Part shown: piece by piece, positions 7,372 to 16,137 of the stretch
Layout: each line of letters starts with the position of its first letter
Numbering within the stretch: the first letter of the stretch is position 1
NCBI GenBank assembly: GCA_034928535.1
Contig: JAYFOV010000008.1
Location: 1 to 64,000, forward strand
Length of the DNA: 64,000 nucleotides
Direction of reading: 5' to 3'
From: CAXXOK01 sp001604115
Lineage (GTDB): Bacteria > Bacillota > Clostridia > Christensenellales > Aristaeellaceae
Translations under genes and position numbers: made by a program
Notes under the pieces: model-generated
Told to the model about the DNA's origin: nothing
What the model saw: the letters and a program-made list of their open reading frames with translations, nothing else
Databases searched by the model: none

Positions 7372-9006
7372 ATGGTGCTCACCGATTTTCTGGAGAAGAA
7401 TGCGCGCATCAAGCCTAACGAGGTGGCGCTCGTGGAGATCAATCCCGCTTTTCAGCCCGACCACACCGTCACCTGGCGGGAATATAGCCTGATCGAGTCC
7501 GCTTCGGGCGGCAAGTACCGCCGTGAGCTTACATGGCGGGAGTTTGACCGCCGCGCAAACCGTTTTGCCAACCTGTTGCTTTCCCGGGGCATCCAAAAGG
7601 GCGATAAAGTCGCTATTTTACTCATGAACTGTCTGGAATGGCTGCCGCTGTACTTTGGCATTCTCAAGACAGGCGCGCTAGCTGTGCCGATGAATTTTCG
7701 CTATACTTCCGAAGAAATTGCCTATTGCCTGGATCTGTCCGATGCCAGTGTGCTGGTTCTGGGGCCTGAGTTTGTTGGTCGCGTTACCCCGGTCATGAAG
7801 AATTTGACCCGCATCCGGCACTATTTTTTTGTCGGGGAGGATACTCCTGCCTTTGCCGACAATCTGGAACGCTTCATCACCTATTGCAGCAGCACTGTGC
7901 CCGCTGTCGAATTGCTGGACGACGATGATGCCGCCATCTATTTCTCCTCCGGCACCACAGGTTTTCCCAAAGCCATCCTGCACAGCCATGCCGCATTGGT
8001 GAGCGCCTGCCTGACGGAACAAAACCATCACGGCCAAAACAAGGATGATGTGTTCCTGTGCATCCCCCCCCTGTACCATACCGGTGCCAAGATGCACTGG
8101 TTTGGCAGTCTGCTGTCCGGCAGCAAAGCGGTGCTGTTGCGTGGCGTCAAACCAGAGTGGGTGCTCCAAGCCGTATCGGATGAGCGTGCAACAATCGTTT
8201 GGCTGTTGGTACCCTGGGTGCAGGATATTTTGGACAGCATTGAGCGCGGCGATGTTCATTTATCCGATTACCAGCTGAGCCAATGGCGGCTGATGCATGT
8301 GGGCGCGCAACCCGTGCCGCCCAGCCTGATCTCGCGTTGGCTTTCCGTATTTCCGCATCAACAGTATGATACCAACTATGGGCTGAGCGAATCGATTGGT
8401 CCAGGCTGTGTGCATCTGGGCGTGGAAAATGTGCACAAAGTAGGTGCCATTGGGCAGGCCGGGTTTCTCTGGCAAACGCGTATCGTGGATGAACAGATGC
8501 ATGATGTGCCCTCCGGCGCTGTCGGCGAGCTGGCCGTCAAAGGCCCAGGCGTGATGAAATGCTATTACCACAACGCCCAGGCCACCGCAGAAGTGCTCAA
8601 GGGCGATTGGCTTTGCACCGGCGATATGGCGCGGATGGATGAAGATGGCTTCATTTTTCTGGTCGATCGGAAAAAAGATGTGATCATCAGCGGTGGTGAG
8701 AATATTTACCCGGTTCAAATCGAGGACTTTTTGCGCGCCAACCGCAAAATCAAAGATGTGGCGGTCATCGGCATGGCAGATGACCGGCTGGGCGAACTCG
8801 CTGCTGCCATCATTGAGCTTAAGCCCGGCGAAACCTTGACCGCGGCGGAAGTGGATGAGTTTTGTCTGGGTCTGCCGCGCTACAAGCGCCCACGTCGCAT
8901 CATCTTTGCCGAGGTTCCACGTAACCCGACCGGCAAAATTGAAAAGCCAAAACTCCGTGAGCGTTATGGCGCAGGTCATCTGGTCGAAAAACAGTCAAGC
9001 AAATAA
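7372..9006 (+). CDS. AMP-dependent acyl-CoA synthetase/ligase
   Basis: Adenylate-forming enzyme that activates a carboxylic acid with ATP and couples it to CoA. Motifs in order: phosphate loop YFSSGTTGFPK (about 189-199), YGLSES, TGDMARMDEDG, the hinge region DRKKDVIISGGENIYP and the C-terminal catalytic lysine context NPTGKIEKPKLRE. 544 residues, in the range of medium/long-chain fatty acid and aryl-CoA ligases; the substrate cannot be read from the sequence. GGGAGGAAG precedes the ATG. Monocistronic between its own promoter and a terminator. Confidence 0.9.
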   Translation: MVLTDFLEKNARIKPNEVALVEINPAFQPDHTVTWREYSLIESASGGKYRRELTWREFDRRANRFANLLLSRGIQKGDKVAILLMNCLEWLPLYFGILKTGALAVPMNFRYTSEEIAYCLDLSDASVLVLGPEFVGRVTPVMKNLTRIRHYFFVGEDTPAFADNLERFITYCSSTVPAVELLDDDDAAIYFSSGTTGFPKAILHSHAALVSACLTEQNHHGQNKDDVFLCIPPLYHTGAKMHWFGSLLSGSKAVLLRGVKPEWVLQAVSDERATIVWLLVPWVQDILDSIERGDVHLSDYQLSQWRLMHVGAQPVPPSLISRWLSVFPHQQYDTNYGLSESIGPGCVHLGVENVHKVGAIGQAGFLWQTRIVDEQMHDVPSGAVGELAVKGPGVMKCYYHNAQATAEVLKGDWLCTGDMARMDEDGFIFLVDRKKDVIISGGENIYPVQIEDFLRANRKIKDVAVIGMADDRLGELAAAIIELKPGETLTAAEVDEFCLGLPRYKRPRRIIFAEVPRNPTGKIEKPKLRERYGAGHLVEKQSSK

Positions 9007-9054
9007 ACGGGGTGCGCCGCATAGCGTACGCAGCGCTCCAGCGCCCTCATTAGG

Positions 9055-9094
9055 CCCAAAGAGCCGACAGCATTCGTGCCGCCGGCTCTTTGGG
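9055..9094. terminator. Hairpin between the convergent acyl-CoA synthetase and rho genes
   Basis: CCCAAAGAGCCG (9055-9066) pairs perfectly with CGGCTCTTTGGG (9083-9094). Being symmetric and placed between convergent stops it can serve both strands; T tracts are short. Confidence 0.75.
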
Positions 9095-9116
9095 TTTGCT
9101 GCCAGGAAGCGCTGTG

Positions 9117-11093
9117 TTATTTGCGAACCAAAAATCCGCTTTTTTCCCACATGGCGACCCATTCCCGCAATCTGCTAAAGAGATCCTCGTTGCATTTGGT
9201 CTTGCTCATCATGCCAATCAGCTGCGTGAGCGCCTCTCGGTTGGTGGTGCTGCCAAGCACGGTCCGGATGGCGCGCAGCCCTTCGATTTCCTGCTCGCTC
9301 AGCAGCATATCTTCTTTCTTGGTGCCGCTTCGCTGCATGTTGATCACCGGGAACATCGGCTCGTTCATCCCCGGCATGTCCAGCCACAGCTCCATGTTGG
9401 CTGTGCCTTTGAACTCCTCAAAGATGATATCATCCACCCTGGAGCCGGTATCCACCAAAATGGTGGCAATCACCGTCAGGCTGCCGCCTTCCCGGGTGTT
9501 GCGCGCGGCGCCAAAAAAACGTTTCGGGCGCACCAGGGCAGCGGGGGTCACCGTATTGGTCATAGCACGTCCCCCTTGGGTAAGCGTCGCCTGATAGGCA
9601 CGGGTCAGCTTGGTCAAGCTGTCCAGAAGGATCACAACGCTTTGCCCCTGCTCCACCATGCGCTGGGCACGCTCCAGCATGGTTTCGCTCACACGGGTCT
9701 GGCTCTCCGGCGCTTCGTCAAAAGTAGTTGCAAATACCTCCGCATCTTCTCCGACCGCATCGCGGATTTCCGTGACCGCTTCGGGACGCTCATCAATCAG
9801 CAGCATCATAACGTGCGCCGCTTCGTCATTTTGCTTAATGGCGCGGCTTAACTCGCGCAGTACAACTGTTTTTCCGCTTTCGGGCGGCGCAATGATCATG
9901 GCACGCTGCCCAAAGCCAATCGGCGCAATCAGATCTACGATCCGCATCGGCCAGTTTTGGCTGTTGCGCTCGCTTTCCAGCACAATGCGCTTGCTGGGAT
10001 AAATCGGCACAAGTGTGTCAAAGGAGGGACGCTCCGCGCCTTCCTTAGCCTCCACCCCATTGATTTTCTCCACTACCATCAGCGCGGCAAACTTGTCCAG
10101 ATCCCTTTGGGGGCGAGCCAAGCCTTCTACATAATCCCCCGTGCGCAGTTCAAAGCGCCGGATGGCCGCTACGGATACATAGATGTCTTTTTTCCCTGGC
10201 AGCAACGTTTCTGAACGCAGGAAGCCATAGCCGTCCGGCAAAATTTCCAAAATTCCGCTTGCGGGTTTGCCTTCCGGCACCTGAAGTTGCTCGGGCACAG
10301 GCTGGGTACGGTCGTACGGCTCGGTAAAAGCCTGCTCCCGCGTGGGTTTGTATAGCGAATCGTTATAATACACTTCGCTGTTGCGGGCTGGGGCGTAGGT
10401 GGGCTGTCCGTAGCTCGTGTTATAGCCCTGACGCGGAAAATCGTTACGTGGCTGTTGATGGTAATTGTTGCGATAATCTTGCCTTCCATACTCACGGGTC
10501 GGCGCAGCGCGATAGCCCAACCGGTAGCCATCCAGCGTCTGCTGTGGCATGGCTGGGCGCTGCGGCTGTGGCGCCTCGCTAAAACGCGGTGTCTCCTCCA
10601 TGCGCGCCGGCTGCACCGGCTGCTGAACATAGTTCGCCTGCGGGCCAAAGCGCGATGGGCTGCCGCTTTGCTGCGGTTGTTGCCAGGCGGGTTTGAGCAT
10701 AGGCTGCCTGAGCGATGGACTGGGGCGTGCCTGCATCGGTTGCCGGTACATGGGGCGGTAATCCCCACGGGTGCCTGACTCCTCCCGGCCACGTTCCTGC
10801 CAAGGGCGCATGCTGGGCGGCGCAACGCTGGTCACATCGGCGGAGAGCGGTGCTGCTTGCAGGACTTCCTCTCTTGTTTCGGCAGGCGCGCCATGAGCCG
10901 TCGCATCCATTGCCTGCACAGGCGCGCTTGGTATGTTCGGCTTGTCTTTGGCCTTGCCTTCATCCTCCAATGCGCTGGACAACCGGTTCACGATCCCTTC
11001 CTTATCGATGCCGGCGCTCAGCTTCACGCCATGCTCACGAGCCAGCTTGCGCAGTTCGATCACAGTCATGGCATGCAATTCAGTGGTCAACAA
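9117..11093 (-). CDS. rho: Transcription termination factor Rho with long disordered insert
   Basis: Hexameric RNA helicase that ends transcription. Domains: Rho_N (IELRKLAREHGVKLSAG, residues about 10-45); a roughly 225-residue low-complexity segment (about 50-275) rich in Q, R, P, Y and N; a cold-shock-like RNA-binding domain (GILEILPDGYGFLRS, about 280-345); and the RecA-like motor with Walker A PPESGKT, LLIDERPEAV, LLDSLTKLTRAYQA and the C-terminal segment RVDDIIFEEFKGTANMEL. The TTG at 11093 is chosen since GGAGG lies 7 bp before it; the first ATG is at 11069 and would be far from a ribosome binding site. 658 residues, against about 420 for E. coli Rho. The insert resembles prion-like or phase-separating Rho inserts known in Clostridium botulinum and Bacteroides. 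Confidence 0.95.
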   Translation of the reverse strand: MLTTELHAMTVIELRKLAREHGVKLSAGIDKEGIVNRLSSALEDEGKAKDKPNIPSAPVQAMDATAHGAPAETREEVLQAAPLSADVTSVAPPSMRPWQERGREESGTRGDYRPMYRQPMQARPSPSLRQPMLKPAWQQPQQSGSPSRFGPQANYVQQPVQPARMEETPRFSEAPQPQRPAMPQQTLDGYRLGYRAAPTREYGRQDYRNNYHQQPRNDFPRQGYNTSYGQPTYAPARNSEVYYNDSLYKPTREQAFTEPYDRTQPVPEQLQVPEGKPASGILEILPDGYGFLRSETLLPGKKDIYVSVAAIRRFELRTGDYVEGLARPQRDLDKFAALMVVEKINGVEAKEGAERPSFDTLVPIYPSKRIVLESERNSQNWPMRIVDLIAPIGFGQRAMIIAPPESGKTVVLRELSRAIKQNDEAAHVMMLLIDERPEAVTEIRDAVGEDAEVFATTFDEAPESQTRVSETMLERAQRMVEQGQSVVILLDSLTKLTRAYQATLTQGGRAMTNTVTPAALVRPKRFFGAARNTREGGSLTVIATILVDTGSRVDDIIFEEFKGTANMELWLDMPGMNEPMFPVINMQRSGTKKEDMLLSEQEIEGLRAIRTVLGSTTNREALTQLIGMMSKTKCNEDLFSRLREWVAMWEKSGFLVRK

Positions 11094-11239
11094 TGTGATT
11101 CCTCCCTGTTCATGTGTCGGTTTCAAAAGCCTTAATGCGATTGTGTAGAAATGGGAATAGATCAATATAGATGATTGCTGAATCAAAGGCGTTCCTGTGT
11201 GGTTTTTCAAGTGAGGATTGGCTTCATGCAATGGACGTC

Positions 11240-12250
11240 CTACCGGCGGGCAATGACCATATCACGGTTCACAGCTTGCTCCACCCAATGGGCAAAATCA
11301 TCATACGGCGGCGTTTCCAACGGCTTCAAGCCTGCATTGCGGATCAGATCAATCAGTCTGCTTTTGGGCAGTGTGTATGTGTTAAATGCAAGTGCAAGCG
11401 CACCGCCTGGCTTCAGTGCGCGCCCATATGCAGGCAATGCCGCCTCCAGCATCGCGGTTATGGAGCGGAGCGAACCGCCTTCCTTGGGCGCATGTTGCAC
11501 CCCGTAAGGCAAATCCCCAACGATCAGGTGGCAGCTGCCCACACCAACCGCCTGATCCGCAACGGCGGTATCGCCATGGATCAAATGCAAGGTGCGCGTA
11601 TCCCCCTGTTTATAGGCCTCGGCGCTCGCCGCCAGTGTAAAGTCAAGCTCTTTGAGCGCCGCACCCTGGCGCATGGTCATGGAACGCTCCTCACGCCGAT
11701 GTTTGAGTCGATGGTACTGCAAATATCTTTCAAAATACACATCCGCTTCATGTATTGATTTTGCGTCCGTATCAATGCCGATTGCGTGGTCGCCTTCAAT
11801 CAATGCACAAAAGAGCGTGGTGCCCCTGCCGCACATCGGGTCGAGCACTGTCAAGGGTTGCTGTGTCAGCGCAAAATCTGATGCCATTCTAGCGCAATGG
11901 AGCATCATCGCGGTAAAATCTGCATTGGTTTTGCCTTTGTACTTGAGCACCTGCGCCAGATCAGGCTCCAAGTAGGGCGTGAACGAAAGCGGTAAGGGCT
12001 TAAGCCAGTCCCCGTCCCGCAGCGCGGCAAGGCTGAGGGCAGAATGCCTGGACAGGACTGACAAAGCCTGGGCGTCCATTTCTTGCGCTTCCAGTATGAG
12101 GAAGGACGTTCCGCCGAGGGTTTCCCATTGCAGATGCGCAGCCTTTCCCAACGCGGCAAGCATGCATGCACATTCGCGCACAGCAAGCTTTTGCATGGAT
12201 TGCGCGTATCGGGCATTGGCGTGTGATTTCACAAGCAGAGCAAGTTGCAC
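11240..12250 (-). CDS. TRM11-type SAM-dependent RNA/DNA methyltransferase
   Basis: Class I methyltransferase with a SAM-binding loop LDPMCGRGTTL (near residue 133-143) and a catalytic GDLPYGV motif (N/DPPY type, near residue 243), followed by the typical C-terminal LKPGGALALAFNTY. The N-terminal third is a separate region consistent with a THUMP-like substrate-binding part, so tRNA is the likeliest substrate, but the modified base is not evident. The GTG at 12250 fits the GAGAGGA ribosome binding site 5 bp upstream; upstream in-frame codons run into the promoter. 336 residues. Confidence 0.75.
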   Translation of the reverse strand: MQLALLVKSHANARYAQSMQKLAVRECACMLAALGKAAHLQWETLGGTSFLILEAQEMDAQALSVLSRHSALSLAALRDGDWLKPLPLSFTPYLEPDLAQVLKYKGKTNADFTAMMLHCARMASDFALTQQPLTVLDPMCGRGTTLFCALIEGDHAIGIDTDAKSIHEADVYFERYLQYHRLKHRREERSMTMRQGAALKELDFTLAASAEAYKQGDTRTLHLIHGDTAVADQAVGVGSCHLIVGDLPYGVQHAPKEGGSLRSITAMLEAALPAYGRALKPGGALALAFNTYTLPKSRLIDLIRNAGLKPLETPPYDDFAHWVEQAVNRDMVIARR

Positions 12251-12308
12251 GGGATTCCTCTCTTCCAGGGTGTAACGTGCGGATGAATCGTTCTCTCGCC
12301 TTGAGTTG

Positions 12309-12337
12309 ATTATAGCATACCCATTACCCCTTGACAA
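12309..12337 (-). promoter_or_regulatory. Sigma-A promoter for the TRM11-type methyltransferase
   Basis: Reading the minus strand: TTGTCA (12337-12332), 17-bp spacer, TATAAT (12314-12309). Located 59 bp before the GTG start. Confidence 0.85.
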
Positions 12338-12350
12338 TGATGAAACGGAC

Positions 12351-13339
12351 AATTTCTATCCCTGTTTTCCGAAAATCGGGGATAAATTGCTAAACAAAGT
12401 GCCTTTAAGGCTTGTCAATCCTTGGTCAAGTATCAGTTTACAGAGTTTAGTGATACATGTAACACTTGTATTATTTCGTCTGTCATCCCGCCATCCAATA
12501 CCTTTTCTTGCTTCATCACCCGGCACCGCGTAAGGGGTTCATTCAATATATATCCATTTCATGTAACGTGAAACATTAAATTACATACATTTAGATCAAT
12601 CGGTTCGATGCATGTAACCGTTCGGATGTCCCAATAACCTCATTCCCGCTGTGTGTATGCTTTTCCGCTGTTACATGAAAGTACAGGCTTTCTTGCCAAT
12701 GCACCCGCTGTTTCCTGCCTGCGGGGTATCGGCATCTCGTGCGCGCATTGGAGCAGCGCCCTTCACGAACGCAGCATGTACTAGTGCAAGGGTGCGGCTT
12801 CTGCTGCTGTGCAGAAGGCCTTCATACATTACCCAGTTTTCGCATCAATAACGCAATGGAATCATTTTTGATCGTATAACACGACATCCATTGAATAAAG
12901 AATGCGTGAAATTTTGTGCTTGCGTTTCACCTGTCTCTCAAAGGATTGCGCAGGTCTAAACCGGGGCGACAAGCTGCCAGATCCCAGCGTATTGGGCAGC
13001 GCTTGTGTTTTCACAATTTGCACAAGGATCATATAGCTTATGACAAAAGGCATGCCAGCACACAACGCACTTACTTGCCACTGGCGTTCCAAACAGGTAT
13101 ACGCAAGTTTGATTCCCCTGCCTCAGTAGGATAGGCGCTTGCTCTCCCTGTCAAAAATGGAACCGCTCATCTTAGGCATGTTTGCCTGCCCAGACCTCAG
13201 CGATGTTTTTGAATATAGCCCATGCCTTATCGCTGCCCACTGTTTCAAAGGGCAACGTGCTGTTTCTGCCCAGCCAGTGCATCGTCTTGTTAAGGCCAGC
13301 TGCGTTTGGTCATATATGCAAAAAGGCACATAAGGCAAA
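12351..13339. other. About 1 kb without a convincing gene
   Basis: No open frame here has a recognisable product together with a ribosome binding site. Short frames on both strands (for example 12862-13092 minus and 12651-12851 plus) look random. The part 12400-12680 is clearly more AT-rich than the surroundings and holds four CATGTAAC octamers. No tRNA, RNase P, tmRNA or SRP RNA signature was recognised. It may contain an unrecognised small RNA or regulatory region. Confidence 0.5.
12456..12677. repeat. Four dispersed CATGTAAC octamers
   Basis: CATGTAAC at 12456-12463, 12560-12567 and 12611-12618 on the plus strand, and its complement GTTACATG at 12670-12677. Four copies of one octamer in 222 bp is more than expected by chance. 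They lie upstream of the minus-strand methyltransferase promoter. Possible binding sites of an unknown regulator. Confidence 0.5.
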
Positions 13340-13340
13340 G

Positions 13341-13370
13341 AAAACCCCCTCCGGAATTCCGGAAGGGGAG
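13341..13370 (-). terminator. Terminator of the rpsU transcript
   Basis: On the minus strand CCCCTTCCGGA pairs with TCCGGAGGGG around the palindrome TTCCGGAATTCCGGAA, and TTTTCTTT follows. It lies directly after the rpsU stop. Confidence 0.85.
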
Positions 13371-13375
13371 TGACA

Positions 13376-13549
13376 TCACCACTTGCGCTTGCGAGCGGCT
13401 TCTGCTTTCTTCTTGCGTTTCACGCTGGGCTTCTCATAATGCTCGCGCTTGCGAGCCTCTGCCAAAACACCTGTGCGAGCACATTGCCGTTTGAACCGCT
13501 TCAGAGCGCTTTCCAGGGATTCGTTTTCGCGGATGCGTACCTCGGACAC
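13376..13549 (-). CDS. rpsU: Small-subunit ribosomal protein bS21
   Basis: 57-residue, very basic protein beginning SEVRIRENESLESALKRFKRQ after a GTG start and ending in a KRKKKAEAARKRKW tail, diagnostic for bS21. The GTG at 13549 is preceded by GGGAGGG. bS21 sits near the anti-Shine-Dalgarno end of 16S rRNA and influences initiation. The gene has its own promoter about 85 bp upstream and a strong terminator, and it is the last gene of the heat-shock/translation cluster. Confidence 0.96.
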   Translation of the reverse strand: MSEVRIRENESLESALKRFKRQCARTGVLAEARKREHYEKPSVKRKKKAEAARKRKW

Positions 13550-13633
13550 TATTATCCCTCCCCTCGCTCGTTTCGCCGCTGACCTCACACCTTGCAGGGG
13601 GTAGAGTTGAGGGCATACAACGACCATACGCAT

Positions 13634-13662
13634 ATTATATCGCGAACCCTCGTACGCGTCAA
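13634..13662 (-). promoter_or_regulatory. Sigma-A promoter for rpsU
   Basis: Minus strand TTGACG (13662-13657), 17-bp spacer, TATAAT (13639-13634). The gap between the HIT gene and rpsU thus holds an internal promoter that gives rpsU expression independent of the upstream operon. Confidence 0.85.
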
Positions 13663-13710
13663 CTAGCAATTTCAGATTTCCGTAAAATGGCAATCATGTC
13701 CATAAACGGC

Positions 13711-14055
13711 TTATACCATGCGTTCGGAGAGCTTTTCGCCGCCCAGCACGTGCAAATGCAAGTGGCCAACGCTCTGGCACGCATCGCGGCCGCAGTTGGT
13801 CACAACCCGGTAGCCAGTTTCGGCCACGCCCATCACTTCCGCCACCTTGGCCGTTGCACGCAGGCAGGCAGCCAGCGCCTGGTCACTGAGCGCAGCATGA
13901 TGGGCAACATCATCAATATGCTGCTTGCTCACGACCAGCACATGTACCTTGGCTTGCGGATGAATGTCCATAAAGGCATAGGTGAAATCATCTTCATAGA
14001 CCTTGGTGGATGGAATCTCCCCCTTGATGATCTTGCAAAAAAGGCAATTATCCAT
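13711..14055 (-). CDS. HIT-family (Hint-type) purine nucleoside phosphoramidase/hydrolase
   Basis: 114-residue histidine-triad protein. It has the N-terminal CLFC zinc pair (residues 4-7), the IIKGEIPSTKVYEDD segment typical of bacterial Hint proteins and the catalytic HLHLH triad at residues 98-102. Hint proteins hydrolyse AMP-phosphoramidates and aminoacyl-adenylates. The ATG at 14055 follows GGGGGAGG; longer upstream in-frame sequence overlaps mtaB and is rejected. Cotranscribed with mtaB, 35 bp upstream. Confidence 0.92.
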   Translation of the reverse strand: MDNCLFCKIIKGEIPSTKVYEDDFTYAFMDIHPQAKVHVLVVSKQHIDDVAHHAALSDQALAACLRATAKVAEVMGVAETGYRVVTNCGRDACQSVGHLHLHVLGGEKLSERMV

Positions 14056-14090
14056 GATGTGTAGCCTCCCCCAACGCTTGCGATTCGGGT

Positions 14091-15383
14091 TTAGGATTCC
14101 ACAATTTCTCCCGTCATTCCTTCTTTTGTGATAGCCATGAGCCTGACCGGGCTTATGTGCCCAGTTTTCCCGCCTTGCAGCGTCACATGCACATATTGCG
14201 GGGTGTAGCCGCTGCACTCTCCGTCCGCGCTGCTTTCTTCCACGAGCACCGGCTGCACCGTACCCACCAACTGCGTACAGTACGCGCCCGCCAGGCTATC
14301 CCCGACTTCGATCAGCCGTTTCACGCGGGCTTCTTTGATGTAGGGCGGCAGTTGACCGTCCATTACGGCGGCAGGCGTCCCCTCTCTGGGGCTGAACGGG
14401 AAAACATGCAGCCGCATGAAGGCCACTTGCTCACAAAAAGCAACAGTTTCAGCGAATTCCTCGTCCGTCTCGCCCGGAAACCCCACAATCACATCCGTAG
14501 TGATGGCAGCCAACGGCCATGCATTGCGGATGCGGGCCACCGCATCCAAAAACTGCGCTGTGTTGTAGCGCCGCTTCATCCTGCGGAGCACCGCATCACT
14601 GCCGCTTTGCAGCGCAAGATGGAATTGCGGGCACAGTTTGTCCAATCCGGCTACCGCATCCACAAAAGTCTGTGATATGGCGACCGGTTCCAGCGAACCC
14701 AGGCGGATACGCCTGACGCCCGCTACCGCATGCACCGCACGGATGGCATCCGCCAGGTTCGTCTGCCCCGCATCGCGTCCGTAGCTCGTCAGGTGAATCC
14801 CGGTGAGCACCAGCTCGCTGAAGCCCGCCGCAACAAGCCCTTCGGCTTCTGCCACGATGGCTGCAATGGGCTTGGAGCGCACCCCGCCGCGTACAGAAGG
14901 GATAATGCAGTATGTGCAACGGTTGTCGCACCCCTCCTGAATCTTCATCACCGCGCGCGTGTGCCCTTCGTGCGCATGGATGTTCAGCGTTTCAAAGGGT
15001 GCGCTGGTCAGGCTTTCAACGGCCACCAACTGCACCTGCTGCGCCACGGCCGACTCCAGCAGCTCGGCCACCCGTGCGCGGTGCTGTGTACCAATGATGA
15101 GCCGAGCTCCGGTTTCGCGCAGTTTCTCGCCCATGCGCTGCGCCAGGCAACCGGCCAGCACCAATTCCCCGCTTGGGTTTTGACGCCGGAAACGCCGCGC
15201 AACTTGCAAACTCTTCTGATCCCCGGTGCCAGTCACAGTGCAGGTGTTCACAACATACACATCCGCAGGCGCGCCCTGCGGCGCCACGGCATAGCCGCGC
15301 GCCAAAAACGCCTCCAGCATCGCTTCGCTGTCATATTGGTTCACCTTGCAGCCCAGTGTATAAAATCGAACCGTCTTTGGCAT
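14091..15383 (-). CDS. mtaB: tRNA t6A37 C2-methylthiotransferase MtaB
   Basis: Radical-SAM methylthiotransferase that makes ms2t6A at A37 of ANN-decoding tRNAs. Three-part architecture: N-terminal MTTase domain with Fe-S cysteines in YTLGCKVNQYDS and NTCTVTGTGD, radical-SAM motif CDNRCTYC inside IQEGCDNRCTYCIIPSVRG, and a C-terminal TRAM domain. 430 residues. The ATG at 15383 begins 1 bp after the rsmE stop with GGGGAG before it. The HxxLxSG-type pattern (LALQSGSD) separates it from MiaB. Linked to rsmE and prmA as in many Bacillota. Confidence 0.94.
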   Translation of the reverse strand: MPKTVRFYTLGCKVNQYDSEAMLEAFLARGYAVAPQGAPADVYVVNTCTVTGTGDQKSLQVARRFRRQNPSGELVLAGCLAQRMGEKLRETGARLIIGTQHRARVAELLESAVAQQVQLVAVESLTSAPFETLNIHAHEGHTRAVMKIQEGCDNRCTYCIIPSVRGGVRSKPIAAIVAEAEGLVAAGFSELVLTGIHLTSYGRDAGQTNLADAIRAVHAVAGVRRIRLGSLEPVAISQTFVDAVAGLDKLCPQFHLALQSGSDAVLRRMKRRYNTAQFLDAVARIRNAWPLAAITTDVIVGFPGETDEEFAETVAFCEQVAFMRLHVFPFSPREGTPAAVMDGQLPPYIKEARVKRLIEVGDSLAGAYCTQLVGTVQPVLVEESSADGECSGYTPQYVHVTLQGGKTGHISPVRLMAITKEGMTGEIVES

Positions 15384-15384
15384 G

Positions 15385-16137
15385 TCACATCTCCCCAAGG
15401 GTCGCCATCATGGCGGATAGCGCGCACAGCCCCGCTGTTTCTGTGCGCAAAATGCGCTTGCCCAGTGTGACGCATTGCGCACCGGCATCGCAGAGCCGCG
15501 TGATCTCTTTTTCGCTGATGCCGCCTTCCGGCCCAATCACTACCGCGATTTTGCGAAGCGAAGGGGTTTTCGCCGTCAAAGCCTGCATCGCCTGGGTAAT
15601 GCGCAGGCCGCTCTCCCCTTCCCAAGCCACCAGCACGGCATCATAGGCGCGTTCAGCCAGCCTTGCCATTGCCTCTGTGAAGCGGCACGCGGCATCTATG
15701 TGGGGTACGTGTGCACGCCCGCTTTGCTTGGCCGCTTCCAACGCAATGCGCTGCATGCGTTCACGCTTCTTTTCTTCTTTGCCGTCCAGCTTGGCAATGG
15801 AGCGCTCCATATCGATGGGAAGCACATCCCAGACACCAAGCTCCGTTGCTTTTTGCACGATCCACTCGAGTTTCTCCTGCTTGGGCAGCCCCTGACAAAG
15901 CGTGATGCGCACCGGGCATTCCGGCGAGGGCAATGCGGCTGTAGCACGCGCGGTGGCCATGGTATCGCTCACCGTGCATAGTTCCCCGGCAAACAGGCTG
16001 TCCGCCGCGATCAGCTGCACCGCATCACCCGGCCGCATCCGAAGCACACGCGCCACATGCGCGCTTTCCTCGGCGGACAGGGCGTATTCCTCCCCCAATG
16101 TCAGAGGCTCTGCCTGGTCCAGCCAGCACCTATGCAT
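15385..16137 (-). CDS. rsmE: 16S rRNA (uracil-1498-N3)-methyltransferase RsmE
   Basis: SPOUT-fold enzyme methylating U1498 of 16S rRNA. The N-terminal PUA-like domain contains HVARVLRMRPGD; the knotted SAM-binding domain has VVIGPEGGISEKEI and VTLGKRILRTETA, both diagnostic. Two in-frame ATGs exist (16149 and 16137); 16137 is taken because GAGGGA lies just before it and overlaps the first ATG. It overlaps the end of prmA by 8 bp. 250 residues, normal. Confidence 0.95.
   Translation of the reverse strand: MHRCWLDQAEPLTLGEEYALSAEESAHVARVLRMRPGDAVQLIAADSLFAGELCTVSDTMATARATAALPSPECPVRITLCQGLPKQEKLEWIVQKATELGVWDVLPIDMERSIAKLDGKEEKKRERMQRIALEAAKQSGRAHVPHIDAACRFTEAMARLAERAYDAVLVAWEGESGLRITQAMQALTAKTPSLRKIAVVIGPEGGISEKEITRLCDAGAQCVTLGKRILRTETAGLCALSAMMATLGEM

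Noticed and set aside
12601..12630. GGTTCGATGC as a possible tRNA T-arm
   Set aside because: Neither the T-stem pairing nor an acceptor stem or anticodon arm can be formed around it.
12862..13092. 76-residue minus-strand frame in the gene-poor region
   Set aside because: No family motif, no clear ribosome binding site, composition like random frames around it.
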